From: Leptospirales bacterium
GTDB lineage: Bacteria; Spirochaetota; Leptospiria; Leptospirales; Leptonemataceae
NCBI GenBank assembly: GCA_019694655.1
Contig: JAIBBN010000004.1
Location: 272,348-336,347, forward strand
DNA: 64,000 nt
Direction of reading: 5' to 3'
The position numbers were made by a program, and so were the translations under genes. Below, in pieces: positions 44,768-52,860 of the stretch (the stretch's first letter is position 1; each line of letters begins with the position of its first letter). The notes below the pieces were generated by a model, which searched no databases, had not been told where the DNA came from, and saw only the letters and a program-made list of their open reading frames with translations.

Positions 44768-46918
44768 ATGCCCGCGCCCCCCATGATGGATCTCGGATCC
44801 GGCATCAATACCCGCGATACGATCAACAAATTGCTGGAAGTCGAACGCGCTCCCATTGCCCGCATCCAGGCGGACAACCAGATGAACGAAGTCCGTATCA
44901 TGGCCTGGGATGAGGTGCGCAATCGCGCTCGCAGCCTGGCGGACAAGAGCCGCTTGATCTATTCCTTTGCTGGCGCCTTCGCAACCCGCGGCGTCGTATC
45001 CAGCGATCCTGGCGCGATTACAGGCGAGGCGGCGCCCAATGTAGAGCTCGGGCGTACGGACATCGAAGTCGTTCAACTGGCGAGCAACCACCAGGTGCGC
45101 AGCAATGCCGTCTCCCTCGAAGACACCCTGCCTGCCGGCCGATTCGTAATCAAGGTAGCCGATCGCGAAATTGCCATTCAATTTGGCGGCGGACACATCA
45201 GCGATCTCTACCGACAACTGCGCAGCCAGGGCGCCGACCTCTTTGATGCCAGTTCGCTGAACCCGGAGAGCGGCAAGCAGGTAATCAGCCTGCGCTCTCG
45301 AATCAGCGGCGAACGCGGACGCTTCCAGTTTACTGACCCCGATGGAGTTCTGCAGCGCGTTGGCCTGGTCGGGGCCGCCGTGGAAGGTGCGCGGACTCCA
45401 GTACAGAAGTCGCTTTCGTTTGAAGGCGCATCGCCCTACACTCGACCTGGCGGAACTCAGGCGGCGCCCATTGCCTCGACCATCGAGGAGGGCGGCGCGG
45501 CCTTGCGCCTCGAAGGTTCAGGCGCGGTGGCGATAGGCGCTACGCTGCCGGAGAAGGCGCAGCTGCGTCTGCGCATCACGCGCCTCGATCAGTCGCCGAC
45601 CAGCGCGCCAGAGGGCGCCGCGCCGGCCAATTCTGCGGCCCCGGCGTCTTCGCCGCCGGCCGCCGCCGCAGGCGAGCGCATTGCGACCGGGCCCGATCTG
45701 AGCGTTCAGGTTGGCGATGTGCAGTTGCATGGCTACCAGATTGAACGGGAGCGCAGCCAGATTCCGCAGCCGGCCGCCGCATCCAATCCGGCGGCTGGCC
45801 AGCCGCCTGTTGTGGCGCCAGCGCCGGGAGCGGCTCGTTTTGGCGTAGGTATCGAGTACCGTGAAAATGGCGAGCTGAGAACTCGCGAAGAAATTCGCGA
45901 ACTCCACGCCAGCGGAGAAAGTCAGGAGATCCAGATGGATCTGGTCGCGCCCGGTCCTGTGGAGCGAATCTATTTTTTCAACGAGAGCGGCGCTGCGCGC
46001 TTTCAGGCGGCTACGATTAGCGGCGAGACGCCTGCGCAGGCAACAGCCGTCAATGAAACCCAGGCGGCGCGCGATGCGATTTTGAAAATCAACGGCGTTG
46101 AAGTGCGCCGTTCGGAAAACCAGAAACTGACCGACGTGATGCAGGGCGTAAGCCTCAATCTTAACCGCGTGACAAACGGACCCGTCGAAGTGCAAATCAT
46201 GGTCAACGCCGAAGAGATCATGAAACAGATCGTGGAGTGGGTCAAAGCCTACAATGAACTGGTGGTTTTTTGCCGCGATAACTCACAGGCCGGCGATTCG
46301 CAGTTTACTCCGCCTTCGCAGCAGGATCAGCGGCAGCAGCAACAGCAGCAAAACTCGCAGGAAAGCCATCAGCGCGGTCTTTTTGCATCGGATGCCACGG
46401 TCCGCCAACTGGTCTCCGGGGTGCGTCTGACAGTTTCCTCCTCCTACCCCAGCGTCGAACGCAATGGCTACCGGGTATTGTCCGACATTGGCCTGTCGAC
46501 GGGCGAGGTCGGTCAGACCTGGTCAGGCGGGGATATCCGCGATGAAGTCAAGTATGGATTGCTGGTCATCAATGAGGAGCGGCTGCAAGGCGCTTTGACC
46601 GCCAACCCCGATTCGGTTCGCCAGCTTTTTGCCTCCGACACCAACGAGGATAATCTTCCGGACAATGGCGTGGCCATTGCCATGGAGCGACTGCTGCAAC
46701 CCTATGTCCGGCCGACTGGCGGAGTGATCAGCGCCAGGGTAGATCTGCTCAAGGAACAGATCCGCGCCAACAAGCGTGAAATCGACCGACGCGAACTGGC
46801 CGCTCAGAATATGGAGCAAAATCTGCGCGAGCGCTTCGGCAGGATGGAGCGAGCAGTGCAGGAAAACCGGTCGATGGGCGAATACCTGCGCAGAAATTCT
46901 CCTGGCGGCGGGAACTGA
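44768..46918 (+). CDS. fliD: flagellar filament cap protein FliD
   Basis: The cap that guides flagellin assembly at the filament tip. The 717-residue protein starts MPAPPMMDLGSGINTRDTIN, the FliD N-terminal helix pair signature. The C-terminal FliD_C part runs from about residue 430 (AAR-type strands, then EEIMKQIVEWVKAYNELVVF and SDIGLSTGEVG). Two low-complexity insertions (Pro/Ala near 279-310, Gln-rich near 513-531) make it longer than most. GAGG upstream supports ATG 44768 over the longer frame from 44675. Confidence 0.93.
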   Translation: MPAPPMMDLGSGINTRDTINKLLEVERAPIARIQADNQMNEVRIMAWDEVRNRARSLADKSRLIYSFAGAFATRGVVSSDPGAITGEAAPNVELGRTDIEVVQLASNHQVRSNAVSLEDTLPAGRFVIKVADREIAIQFGGGHISDLYRQLRSQGADLFDASSLNPESGKQVISLRSRISGERGRFQFTDPDGVLQRVGLVGAAVEGARTPVQKSLSFEGASPYTRPGGTQAAPIASTIEEGGAALRLEGSGAVAIGATLPEKAQLRLRITRLDQSPTSAPEGAAPANSAAPASSPPAAAAGERIATGPDLSVQVGDVQLHGYQIERERSQIPQPAAASNPAAGQPPVVAPAPGAARFGVGIEYRENGELRTREEIRELHASGESQEIQMDLVAPGPVERIYFFNESGAARFQAATISGETPAQATAVNETQAARDAILKINGVEVRRSENQKLTDVMQGVSLNLNRVTNGPVEVQIMVNAEEIMKQIVEWVKAYNELVVFCRDNSQAGDSQFTPPSQQDQRQQQQQQNSQESHQRGLFASDATVRQLVSGVRLTVSSSYPSVERNGYRVLSDIGLSTGEVGQTWSGGDIRDEVKYGLLVINEERLQGALTANPDSVRQLFASDTNEDNLPDNGVAIAMERLLQPYVRPTGGVISARVDLLKEQIRANKREIDRRELAAQNMEQNLRERFGRMERAVQENRSMGEYLRRNSPGGGN

Positions 46919-46970
46919 TCGGCCGATAAGAACACAGGGCGGTGCAGTGGCCGCCGGGCAGGAGCTTCGT

Positions 46971-47969
46971 ATGCAGATCTATGTGAATGACCAGGAATTG
47001 GACGCTGAATTGACCGGCGAGCAAACCCTGGAAGAGGTTTACCACGCTGTTAGCGATTGGATTGCCGGAAACAAACGATACATCCTGGGATTGCGCGTCG
47101 ATGGCGCGGATGCTTCGCTCAGCGCCCTGCCGGCAGTTCCCGCCGCCACCGTAGGCCGCGTCGACTTCTATGTAGGCGACGAATTGGATATGGTGCTGAC
47201 CACCGTCTCGGAACTGGATCACTATGTCGATCAAGTAGGCGTCACGCTGTTTGAGCGTCAGGAACTCAGCGCCCAGGATATCCGCAATCTGGAGGATGGC
47301 CTGCGCTGGATTCGCCAGATTCTGAATTCGCTATCTGGTCTGGTCAAATTGGACCTGGCCCAGATGAACGTGCTGGCCCCTGGCGTACGCGGCGCCGAAT
47401 CCATAGATCGCGTTGTGGATCGGCTGGAGAAAAGGGCTGCGCGCTTTGCGGAGGAAAACGGTCGCGAAGCAATTGAGGATTTCCTGGGAGATTTGCGCAG
47501 CTTCAAATTCTTTGTGATGAAGCTGTTCTTGCAATTGCGCACAATGAATGCGCGTCTGGATGAACTGGCCGACCACCTTTCGCAATTTGAGCGTCGAATT
47601 CCGGAGATAGTTCGCGAGATTGTCTCGATCAACGAGGGTTTTAATGCCGGAAAAGATTTTACGGCGCTGGAAACCCTCGACCGCATCACCGGCGAATTGA
47701 ACGAGTATGTTGCGTCGCTCTATGCGCTGGATTTTCATTTGCGCAAGTCGCATGGCGAAAGCATTCAGAACATCGCCGTTGGGAATGTTAGCTTCCAGTC
47801 CGCTGCAGCAGAAATTACGAACATGCTGCGCGATCTGTCCAATGCGCTGGAAGAAAACGATATCGTCGCCGCGGGCGATATCCTGGAATATGAACTGGCC
47901 CAGAAGCTTGGCGACTTCCAACCGTATCTGGCAGAAATCCGGCAATTCGTGCTTGCCCGCGAGGCCTGA
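46971..47969 (+). CDS. helical protein downstream of fliD
   Basis: A 332-residue soluble protein. The N-terminal 65 residues (MQIYVNDQELDAELTGEQTL) have a beta-grasp-like look. The rest is long helices and coiled coil (residues about 80-330). GCAGGAGCTTCGT just upstream supports ATG 46971; the longer frame from 46776 overlaps fliD. Its fixed place after fliD suggests a flagellar accessory such as an export chaperone, but it does not resemble FliS. Function unknown. Confidence 0.7.
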   Translation: MQIYVNDQELDAELTGEQTLEEVYHAVSDWIAGNKRYILGLRVDGADASLSALPAVPAATVGRVDFYVGDELDMVLTTVSELDHYVDQVGVTLFERQELSAQDIRNLEDGLRWIRQILNSLSGLVKLDLAQMNVLAPGVRGAESIDRVVDRLEKRAARFAEENGREAIEDFLGDLRSFKFFVMKLFLQLRTMNARLDELADHLSQFERRIPEIVREIVSINEGFNAGKDFTALETLDRITGELNEYVASLYALDFHLRKSHGESIQNIAVGNVSFQSAAAEITNMLRDLSNALEENDIVAAGDILEYELAQKLGDFQPYLAEIRQFVLAREA

Positions 47970-47987
47970 TCGACGGCGCGCTGCGTC

Positions 47988-49196
47988 GTGGCGCTCTACC
48001 AGCGGCTGCTGCGCACATTCTATCGTACGGGTTTGCCGTACCTTGCCATAGCTCAGTCGCCCGCAGCGCCGGGCGATGAATTGCAGATCCAGGCCTTCCT
48101 GTCCCGTATTCTGCTGGATCGATTGATGACTGACCTGGAGCGTTCCCGGCAGAGCGTGGATCGCGTTCCTGCGGAGTTATTGGTCGAAGCGCCCCTGGCT
48201 GATGAACTGCTCCCGACAGTGCGCAAGGCTGGCGGGATGCCAGTGCTAAACGAGAGCGGGGATCAGATTGCCCTGTGGGATGAGCGCCAGCTGCTGCAGG
48301 CTGTAGCCAGTCTACGCCGTTCAGACCCCCCGTCGACGCCTGCTACTGCTGAAGCAGACGCTGCGGTCAGCAACGCTCCGCCTCCGCAGAAGTGGCTGGC
48401 TGAAATGGTGCTGCAAGCCCTGCCCATGGCTATGTTCGCCACAGATCTTGGCGGCCGCGCCCTGTTCTACAATGAGCGATTTGAGCGCATTATACTCAGC
48501 AAGGATCGATTGCGACGCTCGCTGCGGCTCGCCGAAGAATATTTTCTGGAACTGAATCGCAACCTGCTGGCGCGTTCCTTTGAGCGCGATCCCGAGCGCA
48601 AATACTCGCATAGTTTGCACGCTGCACTTCCGGAACTTTCCGTGCTGGCGCGTATCTTCAACCTGGAGCAGGATGGCCGCGTCCAGGGCTACCTCTATCT
48701 GTTTCAGGACGCGAGTGATGGCGGCGTGCGCGAAGAACTGCTCTCCCGGCTGGAGGGCGGCGATGGCCTCGAAGCTGTAATAGATGATCTGGAAGCCGTA
48801 GCCATCCAGTCCGCTCTCGAAAATCATGGGCACAACATATCCCATGCCGCCGCCGCTTTGCAGATCAAACGTTCTACCCTGCAAAACAAGATGAAGCGCT
48901 TACGACTTCTCGATCGATTTGGACCGCGCCATAGCGGACCCATCCGCCGAATCCGACGCGGCGCAGGAAACCAGGGGAACATTGATCCGGCCTCCGGGGG
49001 CGGAACTCCGCCGGCCGAGAGCCTGGCCCCGTTGGCAGGCCCGGAGATAGCCGGCGCGGCTGCAGGCCGGAAGAGGTCGGCCAGAGTGCGTAAGCCCGCC
49101 CCTGAGGCAGGCCGCAAAAAGAAAATTACGACGCGCAAAGCGACGAAGCCTTCCAAAAAGAAGGTCGCTGCACGCCGCCGCCTCAAAAGCCGCTGA
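47988..49196 (+). CDS. PAS/Fis-type regulator with H1-like tail
   Basis: A 402-residue protein. The N-terminal third is unassigned. A PAS-like domain lies at about 138-190 (MAMFATDLGGRALFYNERFE). A Fis-family helix-turn-helix lies near 268-305 (IQSALENHGHNISHAAAALQ then STLQNKMKRL). The tail (305-402) is disordered and ends in a Lys/Arg-rich stretch (ITTRKATKPSKKKVAARRR), like histone H1. It lacks the AAA+ domain of NtrC proteins, so it probably does not act on sigma-54. The start is GTG 47988. Confidence 0.75.
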   Translation: MALYQRLLRTFYRTGLPYLAIAQSPAAPGDELQIQAFLSRILLDRLMTDLERSRQSVDRVPAELLVEAPLADELLPTVRKAGGMPVLNESGDQIALWDERQLLQAVASLRRSDPPSTPATAEADAAVSNAPPPQKWLAEMVLQALPMAMFATDLGGRALFYNERFERIILSKDRLRRSLRLAEEYFLELNRNLLARSFERDPERKYSHSLHAALPELSVLARIFNLEQDGRVQGYLYLFQDASDGGVREELLSRLEGGDGLEAVIDDLEAVAIQSALENHGHNISHAAAALQIKRSTLQNKMKRLRLLDRFGPRHSGPIRRIRRGAGNQGNIDPASGGGTPPAESLAPLAGPEIAGAAAGRKRSARVRKPAPEAGRKKKITTRKATKPSKKKVAARRRLKSR

Positions 49197-49238
49197 TTTC
49201 CACTTGTCAGCAAAAGCGCGGCATCAAGTCCTCGGCGC

Positions 49239-50459
49239 ATGCAAAATCGAAAGCTGCTCCTTGCCATCGGCGGCGCCCTCGCGGTGGTATTGTTGGTTGT
49301 GCTCTTTTTTATGATTCGCAATGCGGATCGAAGCGAAAGCGAGGACGGAAGGATGATGGGCGAACGGACTGCGCCCGACGGTTCCGGCGGATCCGCCGAT
49401 GAAGCCCTTGGCATCGAGGCCAATGATCCGCAGGAGCGACTCGATCGTTATGTGCGCTGGGCAAAGTACCCGCCTTTCACGCGCCCGCTTTCGCAAGGTC
49501 AGGTCGATCTGCTGGATCCTTACAATGCTGAGCGTCCGGCGGTCAATGTCGTGCTGCGTCCGGCGCGCAACTGCAGCCAGGGTGCGGACGGTATTCCCAA
49601 TTGCGAAGAGCAGGCTCAGTTCAGCGATATCCAATGCAGCTTCAGTCCGGAACGCAGCATTTCTGTGGGACGCAATGATTTTCACCTTTTTCTAAGCTGT
49701 CAGAACCAGAAAGGCGAGAAGCTTCCCATTGATTCGTTGCAAACGCAGGTCTTCCGGACGCTGCACAATAAGACTTATCCCAGCCTCCCCGTGGTTTCGG
49801 CGGCAGATGATGGCGCCAACGGCGATGAAAAGGCCGGCGATCGCATTTACACCATCACCGTGCGGCCGACACTGCAGGACTGGGGCGACATGTACGTCGA
49901 AGCGAAGATGCGCGTAGGCGGCCAGGATCATGCCCAACGCGCTGCCTGGTTCAGCACGCCTCAGCCAGGGGCGGAATTCCAGCAGGGCATCCGCGATCAG
50001 GTGCGCAATGGCGACCTGGTGTTTACGATTCCGGTGCGAGTCAGCAAACCGGGATACTATGAGGTCGAGGCAAATCTACAGGAATCGGGCGGCGAAGGGC
50101 GCCTGCTGGCCAGCGCCTACTGGGAGGGCGAACTCAGTGCTGGAACCCAGAATGTAGAATTGGTATTTTTTGGAAAAGTTCTGCGCGACCAGGATGCCCA
50201 GGGACCGTTTGTCCTGCGCGAGCTACGTGGTAAGCGCAACAATTCGCCGGTTACGCCAGCGCAAATCAGGCAATCGCGAATCGATGGGCGCTCGATTTCA
50301 GGCGAGCACCGCGAGCCAATCTGGGAATACCTGCTGCCGTGGCCCGGCCCGACAACCACACAGTCCTACAGCGCAGACCAATTTCACAATCGTGAATGGG
50401 ACTCAGAGGAAAAACGCGAGCATATTCGTCTTCTAGAAGAACATTTGCAGGACGGATAA
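49239..50459 (+). CDS. membrane-anchored protein with choice-of-anchor-X-like domain
   Basis: A 406-residue protein with one N-terminal membrane helix (residues 5-26) and a periplasmic part. The stretch SAADDGANGDEKAGDRIYT matches the DDGxxGDxxAGDxxYT pattern of choice-of-anchor-X domains, and beta-rich sequence follows. It lies 42 bp after the Fis-type gene. A stem-loop lies just after its stop. Function unknown. Confidence 0.65.
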   Translation: MQNRKLLLAIGGALAVVLLVVLFFMIRNADRSESEDGRMMGERTAPDGSGGSADEALGIEANDPQERLDRYVRWAKYPPFTRPLSQGQVDLLDPYNAERPAVNVVLRPARNCSQGADGIPNCEEQAQFSDIQCSFSPERSISVGRNDFHLFLSCQNQKGEKLPIDSLQTQVFRTLHNKTYPSLPVVSAADDGANGDEKAGDRIYTITVRPTLQDWGDMYVEAKMRVGGQDHAQRAAWFSTPQPGAEFQQGIRDQVRNGDLVFTIPVRVSKPGYYEVEANLQESGGEGRLLASAYWEGELSAGTQNVELVFFGKVLRDQDAQGPFVLRELRGKRNNSPVTPAQIRQSRIDGRSISGEHREPIWEYLLPWPGPTTTQSYSADQFHNREWDSEEKREHIRLLEEHLQDG

Positions 50460-50469
50460 TTGACGAAGG

Positions 50470-50497
50470 GTCCCGGGGCGAGTTTTCGGTCCGGGAC
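50470..50497 (+). terminator. hairpin after the anchored protein gene
   Basis: GTCCCGG and CCGGGAC form a perfect 7-bp stem with a 14-base loop, starting 11 bp after the stop at 50459. There is no T-run, so efficient intrinsic termination is doubtful. Confidence 0.4.
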
Positions 50498-50590
50498 TGC
50501 CGCCTACCGCTCTCAAAAAAGCGGTTGCAGATCGGCAGGCAAGGGCCGAAAGTTGACCTATAAAAAAAAATCGCAATACAGGAGTGTAAA

Positions 50591-51439
50591 ATGCGTAAGC
50601 TTCTATTGAGCGCCGTAATCAGCGGCTTCTTTCTCATGGGTGCATCGGCTGTTCAAGCCGCCACCTATAACCTGTTTCTCCATGGACGTTCTGGCGATAA
50701 CCACTGCCAGGCTTTGACCAGCACCGCCAGCGGACAGACCGACTACAAAAACTACTGGGGCGGCGTGGTCAGCGGAATATCAAATATCCGCTACATCGGT
50801 TTTGATGGTACGCAGAATGGCGGCGCATACAGCTGGCAAAGCTGCGGCGCTCAGAAGCAGCTCAACGACGCGCTGAATGTTTTCTGCCGCAATGGCAACA
50901 GCTGCAAAATTTTCACCCACTCCACAGGCGGTCTGGTGATGGCATACTATCTGTATGCAGCCGGTTCGTCCGGACTGAGCATCCTTGACATTCGCCTGAT
51001 GGCCAGCGCCGCAGGCGGATCGGAGCTTGCCGACTTCTCCACCAGCTACCTGGCCTGGCTTGGATTTGATACGCTGGGCGGTCAATTGGACCAGAGTGTG
51101 AGCACCGGCGGCGCGCGCAGCTGGGACCATAACCGTACGGGCGGCCAGGCCCTGGACACCACCAGCGGCGAGGGATCTGACTACCTGAATGTTACCAGCC
51201 CGCTGCTGCCCGGCCGCGACGATGGCGTTCTGGCTAACCATAGCCTCTGCAGTGTAAATCAGGTGAATACCGTGGATCGTTCCTGCCCGCTGGGCGGCGG
51301 AACCTTCAAAGAGAGTTACTCCTGTGGTTTTCTCTGGCTGTCTACCTGCACGCGCACCCACTACCGCTGGAGCAACTACTACACCGTGCTGATGCGCGCC
51401 AGCGATAGCCACGGCGCTTCCAAGCGGCATTACTATTGA
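50591..51439 (+). CDS. secreted serine hydrolase (lipase-like)
   Basis: A 282-residue exported alpha/beta-hydrolase. The signal is LLSAVISGFFLMGASAVQA. The oxyanion stretch is YNLFLHGRSG, and the nucleophile elbow is FTHSTGGLV with Ser111. The Asp and His candidates lie in PGRDDGVLANHSL. Several paired Cys residues suit a periplasmic or secreted enzyme. A clean AGGAG precedes ATG 50591, and a textbook terminator follows the stop, so it is a monocistronic unit. Lipase or esterase activity is inferred. Confidence 0.78.
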   Translation: MRKLLLSAVISGFFLMGASAVQAATYNLFLHGRSGDNHCQALTSTASGQTDYKNYWGGVVSGISNIRYIGFDGTQNGGAYSWQSCGAQKQLNDALNVFCRNGNSCKIFTHSTGGLVMAYYLYAAGSSGLSILDIRLMASAAGGSELADFSTSYLAWLGFDTLGGQLDQSVSTGGARSWDHNRTGGQALDTTSGEGSDYLNVTSPLLPGRDDGVLANHSLCSVNQVNTVDRSCPLGGGTFKESYSCGFLWLSTCTRTHYRWSNYYTVLMRASDSHGASKRHYY

Positions 51440-51443
51440 TTTC

Positions 51444-51461
51444 TACTGCAGTCTTGCAGTA
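51444..51461 (+). other. hairpin before the terminator
   Basis: TACTGCA and TGCAGTA form a perfect 7-bp stem with the loop GTCT, placed 5 bp before the terminator stem. It may protect the mRNA 3' end. Confidence 0.35.
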
Positions 51462-51466
51462 AATGG

Positions 51467-51497
51467 AAAGACCGGCGATCGTCGCCGGTCTTTTTTT
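51467..51497 (+). terminator. Rho-independent terminator
   Basis: AAAGACCGGCGA and TCGCCGGTCTTT form a perfect 12-bp stem with a 3-base loop, followed by a T-run to 51497. This is the clearest terminator in the window and ends the secreted hydrolase gene. Confidence 0.92.
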
Positions 51498-51513
51498 GTC
51501 CTGGAGTCAAACG

Positions 51514-52398
51514 ATGAGGCGAGGCTACCGCTCGGCGCTTATGATACTCGCAGTCAGCTTTTCTGTCGGGGCCTGTAAGTCGCTATTTTACGCGCCCGGC
51601 GAAAGCTGGCTGCCAATCTCCTGGCTTGGACCGCAACGCGCACTTGAAGCGCGGCTGGCATTTGAAAGCCGCATGTCCTGGAATCCCTTGAATCAGAATC
51701 AAATAACGCGCAACGTCTCGACTGAGCTCCTGATTCATGAGCTTCGCGGCGATCAGCTAGTCTCCTCGCGTCGGTTGACGCGATTTGATGGTTGGATCCT
51801 TTCCGGTTCGATCTATGCTGCTGGCCATGAAGCTGTCATGGTGGCCGGCGAAGGCAATGATATCGGCGCGGGCGCAAACGCGGCGTTGCTGGTCGCCACG
51901 GACAACGGCGCAACGCGGCGGCTGCCAGTGGCGGGCGGCGAAGTTCTTGCAGCCTTTCCTGATCTCGACAGCAAGCGGCTTGCTGTGGCCGTGCTGGTCG
52001 CCGGCGCTCCTCTGGCGCTGGAAATTCGCTTCTTTTCACTGGCTGGCCTGCGGCCAGAGGCGACCGCTCGCATTGAGCTGCCCTCCGCAATCGGTCCCCC
52101 AGAAGTGGGTTGGTCCGCGGATTCCCGCACGCTTTATCTGCGAGTCGTTGAGGGGGTGCTGGCCATCAACGCGGAAAGCGGATCGGTAAGCGCCGCAGTG
52201 CAATTCCCACGATGCTTCCGGCCAGCCCCCGCGGGCGGCGAACTCAATGATGGCGGCTGGACGATACTGCGTCGTCAGCAGAATCCCGGAACGCCGGGCG
52301 CCGACAGTGAGTTGCGGCTGGAACGCGTTGCCGAGGCAATGCGCGACGACCAGGCGATGACCGGTCGGTTGGAAGAAATTGGACAGGGATGCCGTTGA
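51514..52398 (+). CDS. predicted lipoprotein, beta-rich
   Basis: A 294-residue lipoprotein with signal LMILAVSFSVGAC (lipobox VGAC). The mature part is rich in strands with repeated turns, reminiscent of a propeller (VGWSADSRTLYLRVVEGVLA), but no family is recognised. GGAG precedes ATG 51514; the longer frame to 51463 runs back into the terminator. It overlaps the Rieske gene by 10 bases. Confidence 0.7.
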   Translation: MRRGYRSALMILAVSFSVGACKSLFYAPGESWLPISWLGPQRALEARLAFESRMSWNPLNQNQITRNVSTELLIHELRGDQLVSSRRLTRFDGWILSGSIYAAGHEAVMVAGEGNDIGAGANAALLVATDNGATRRLPVAGGEVLAAFPDLDSKRLAVAVLVAGAPLALEIRFFSLAGLRPEATARIELPSAIGPPEVGWSADSRTLYLRVVEGVLAINAESGSVSAAVQFPRCFRPAPAGGELNDGGWTILRRQQNPGTPGADSELRLERVAEAMRDDQAMTGRLEEIGQGCR

Positions 52399-52853
52399 GC
52401 GAGTGGCAGGCGGAAGGAGCGCTTCGCACCAGCAGCGGCTGGCGAAATCAATTTGGCGATCAGCATCGCTACGATCCCGAACTGGTCTTTGAAGCCGCTG
52501 GCCTGATCGCTGGTTCCGAGCTGGCGCTGTTGTTGCCGCTGCCGGATCCGCCCAACGGCGACAGGGAAGACGAAGCCTTCTTCTATCGCCTCGATGAGCG
52601 GCGCGTGGTTGGCTACTTCAATCGCTGCACTCATATTCAGGCGCCAATGGACTTTGGCGATGGCCGTTTTCTCGATCCGGCCGGCTTCATTCTCTGCCGC
52701 CTGCATGGGGCTCGCTATGAACTGGCAAACGGCGAGGCCTGCGCCGGCCCGGCGCGAGGAAATCTGGCGCGCGTCCTTTGCCAGTTGCAGGGCACACAGC
52801 TCATTGTGAGCGGCTGGCAAAAGATCCGCAGCGATAGGAATTCCGGCTTGTGA
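52389..52853 (+). CDS. Rieske 2Fe-2S domain protein
   Basis: A 154-residue protein with a Rieske cluster motif: Cys80-x-His82 in CTHIQAPMD and Cys103-x2-His106 in CRLHGARYEL. It is a stand-alone ferredoxin-like Rieske protein with no oxygenase domain, so it may pass electrons to an unknown partner. It overlaps the upstream lipoprotein gene and precedes sucA by 7 bp. A role with 2-oxoglutarate dehydrogenase is not expected. Confidence 0.85.
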   Translation: MPLSEWQAEGALRTSSGWRNQFGDQHRYDPELVFEAAGLIAGSELALLLPLPDPPNGDREDEAFFYRLDERRVVGYFNRCTHIQAPMDFGDGRFLDPAGFILCRLHGARYELANGEACAGPARGNLARVLCQLQGTQLIVSGWQKIRSDRNSGL

Positions 52854-52860
52854 TCCTGAA

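Noticed and set aside
46922-46929. GCCGATAA, a sigma-28-like -10 box before the gene downstream of fliD
   Set aside because: No TAAA -35 box is found at the proper spacing, and the site is at the very end of fliD.
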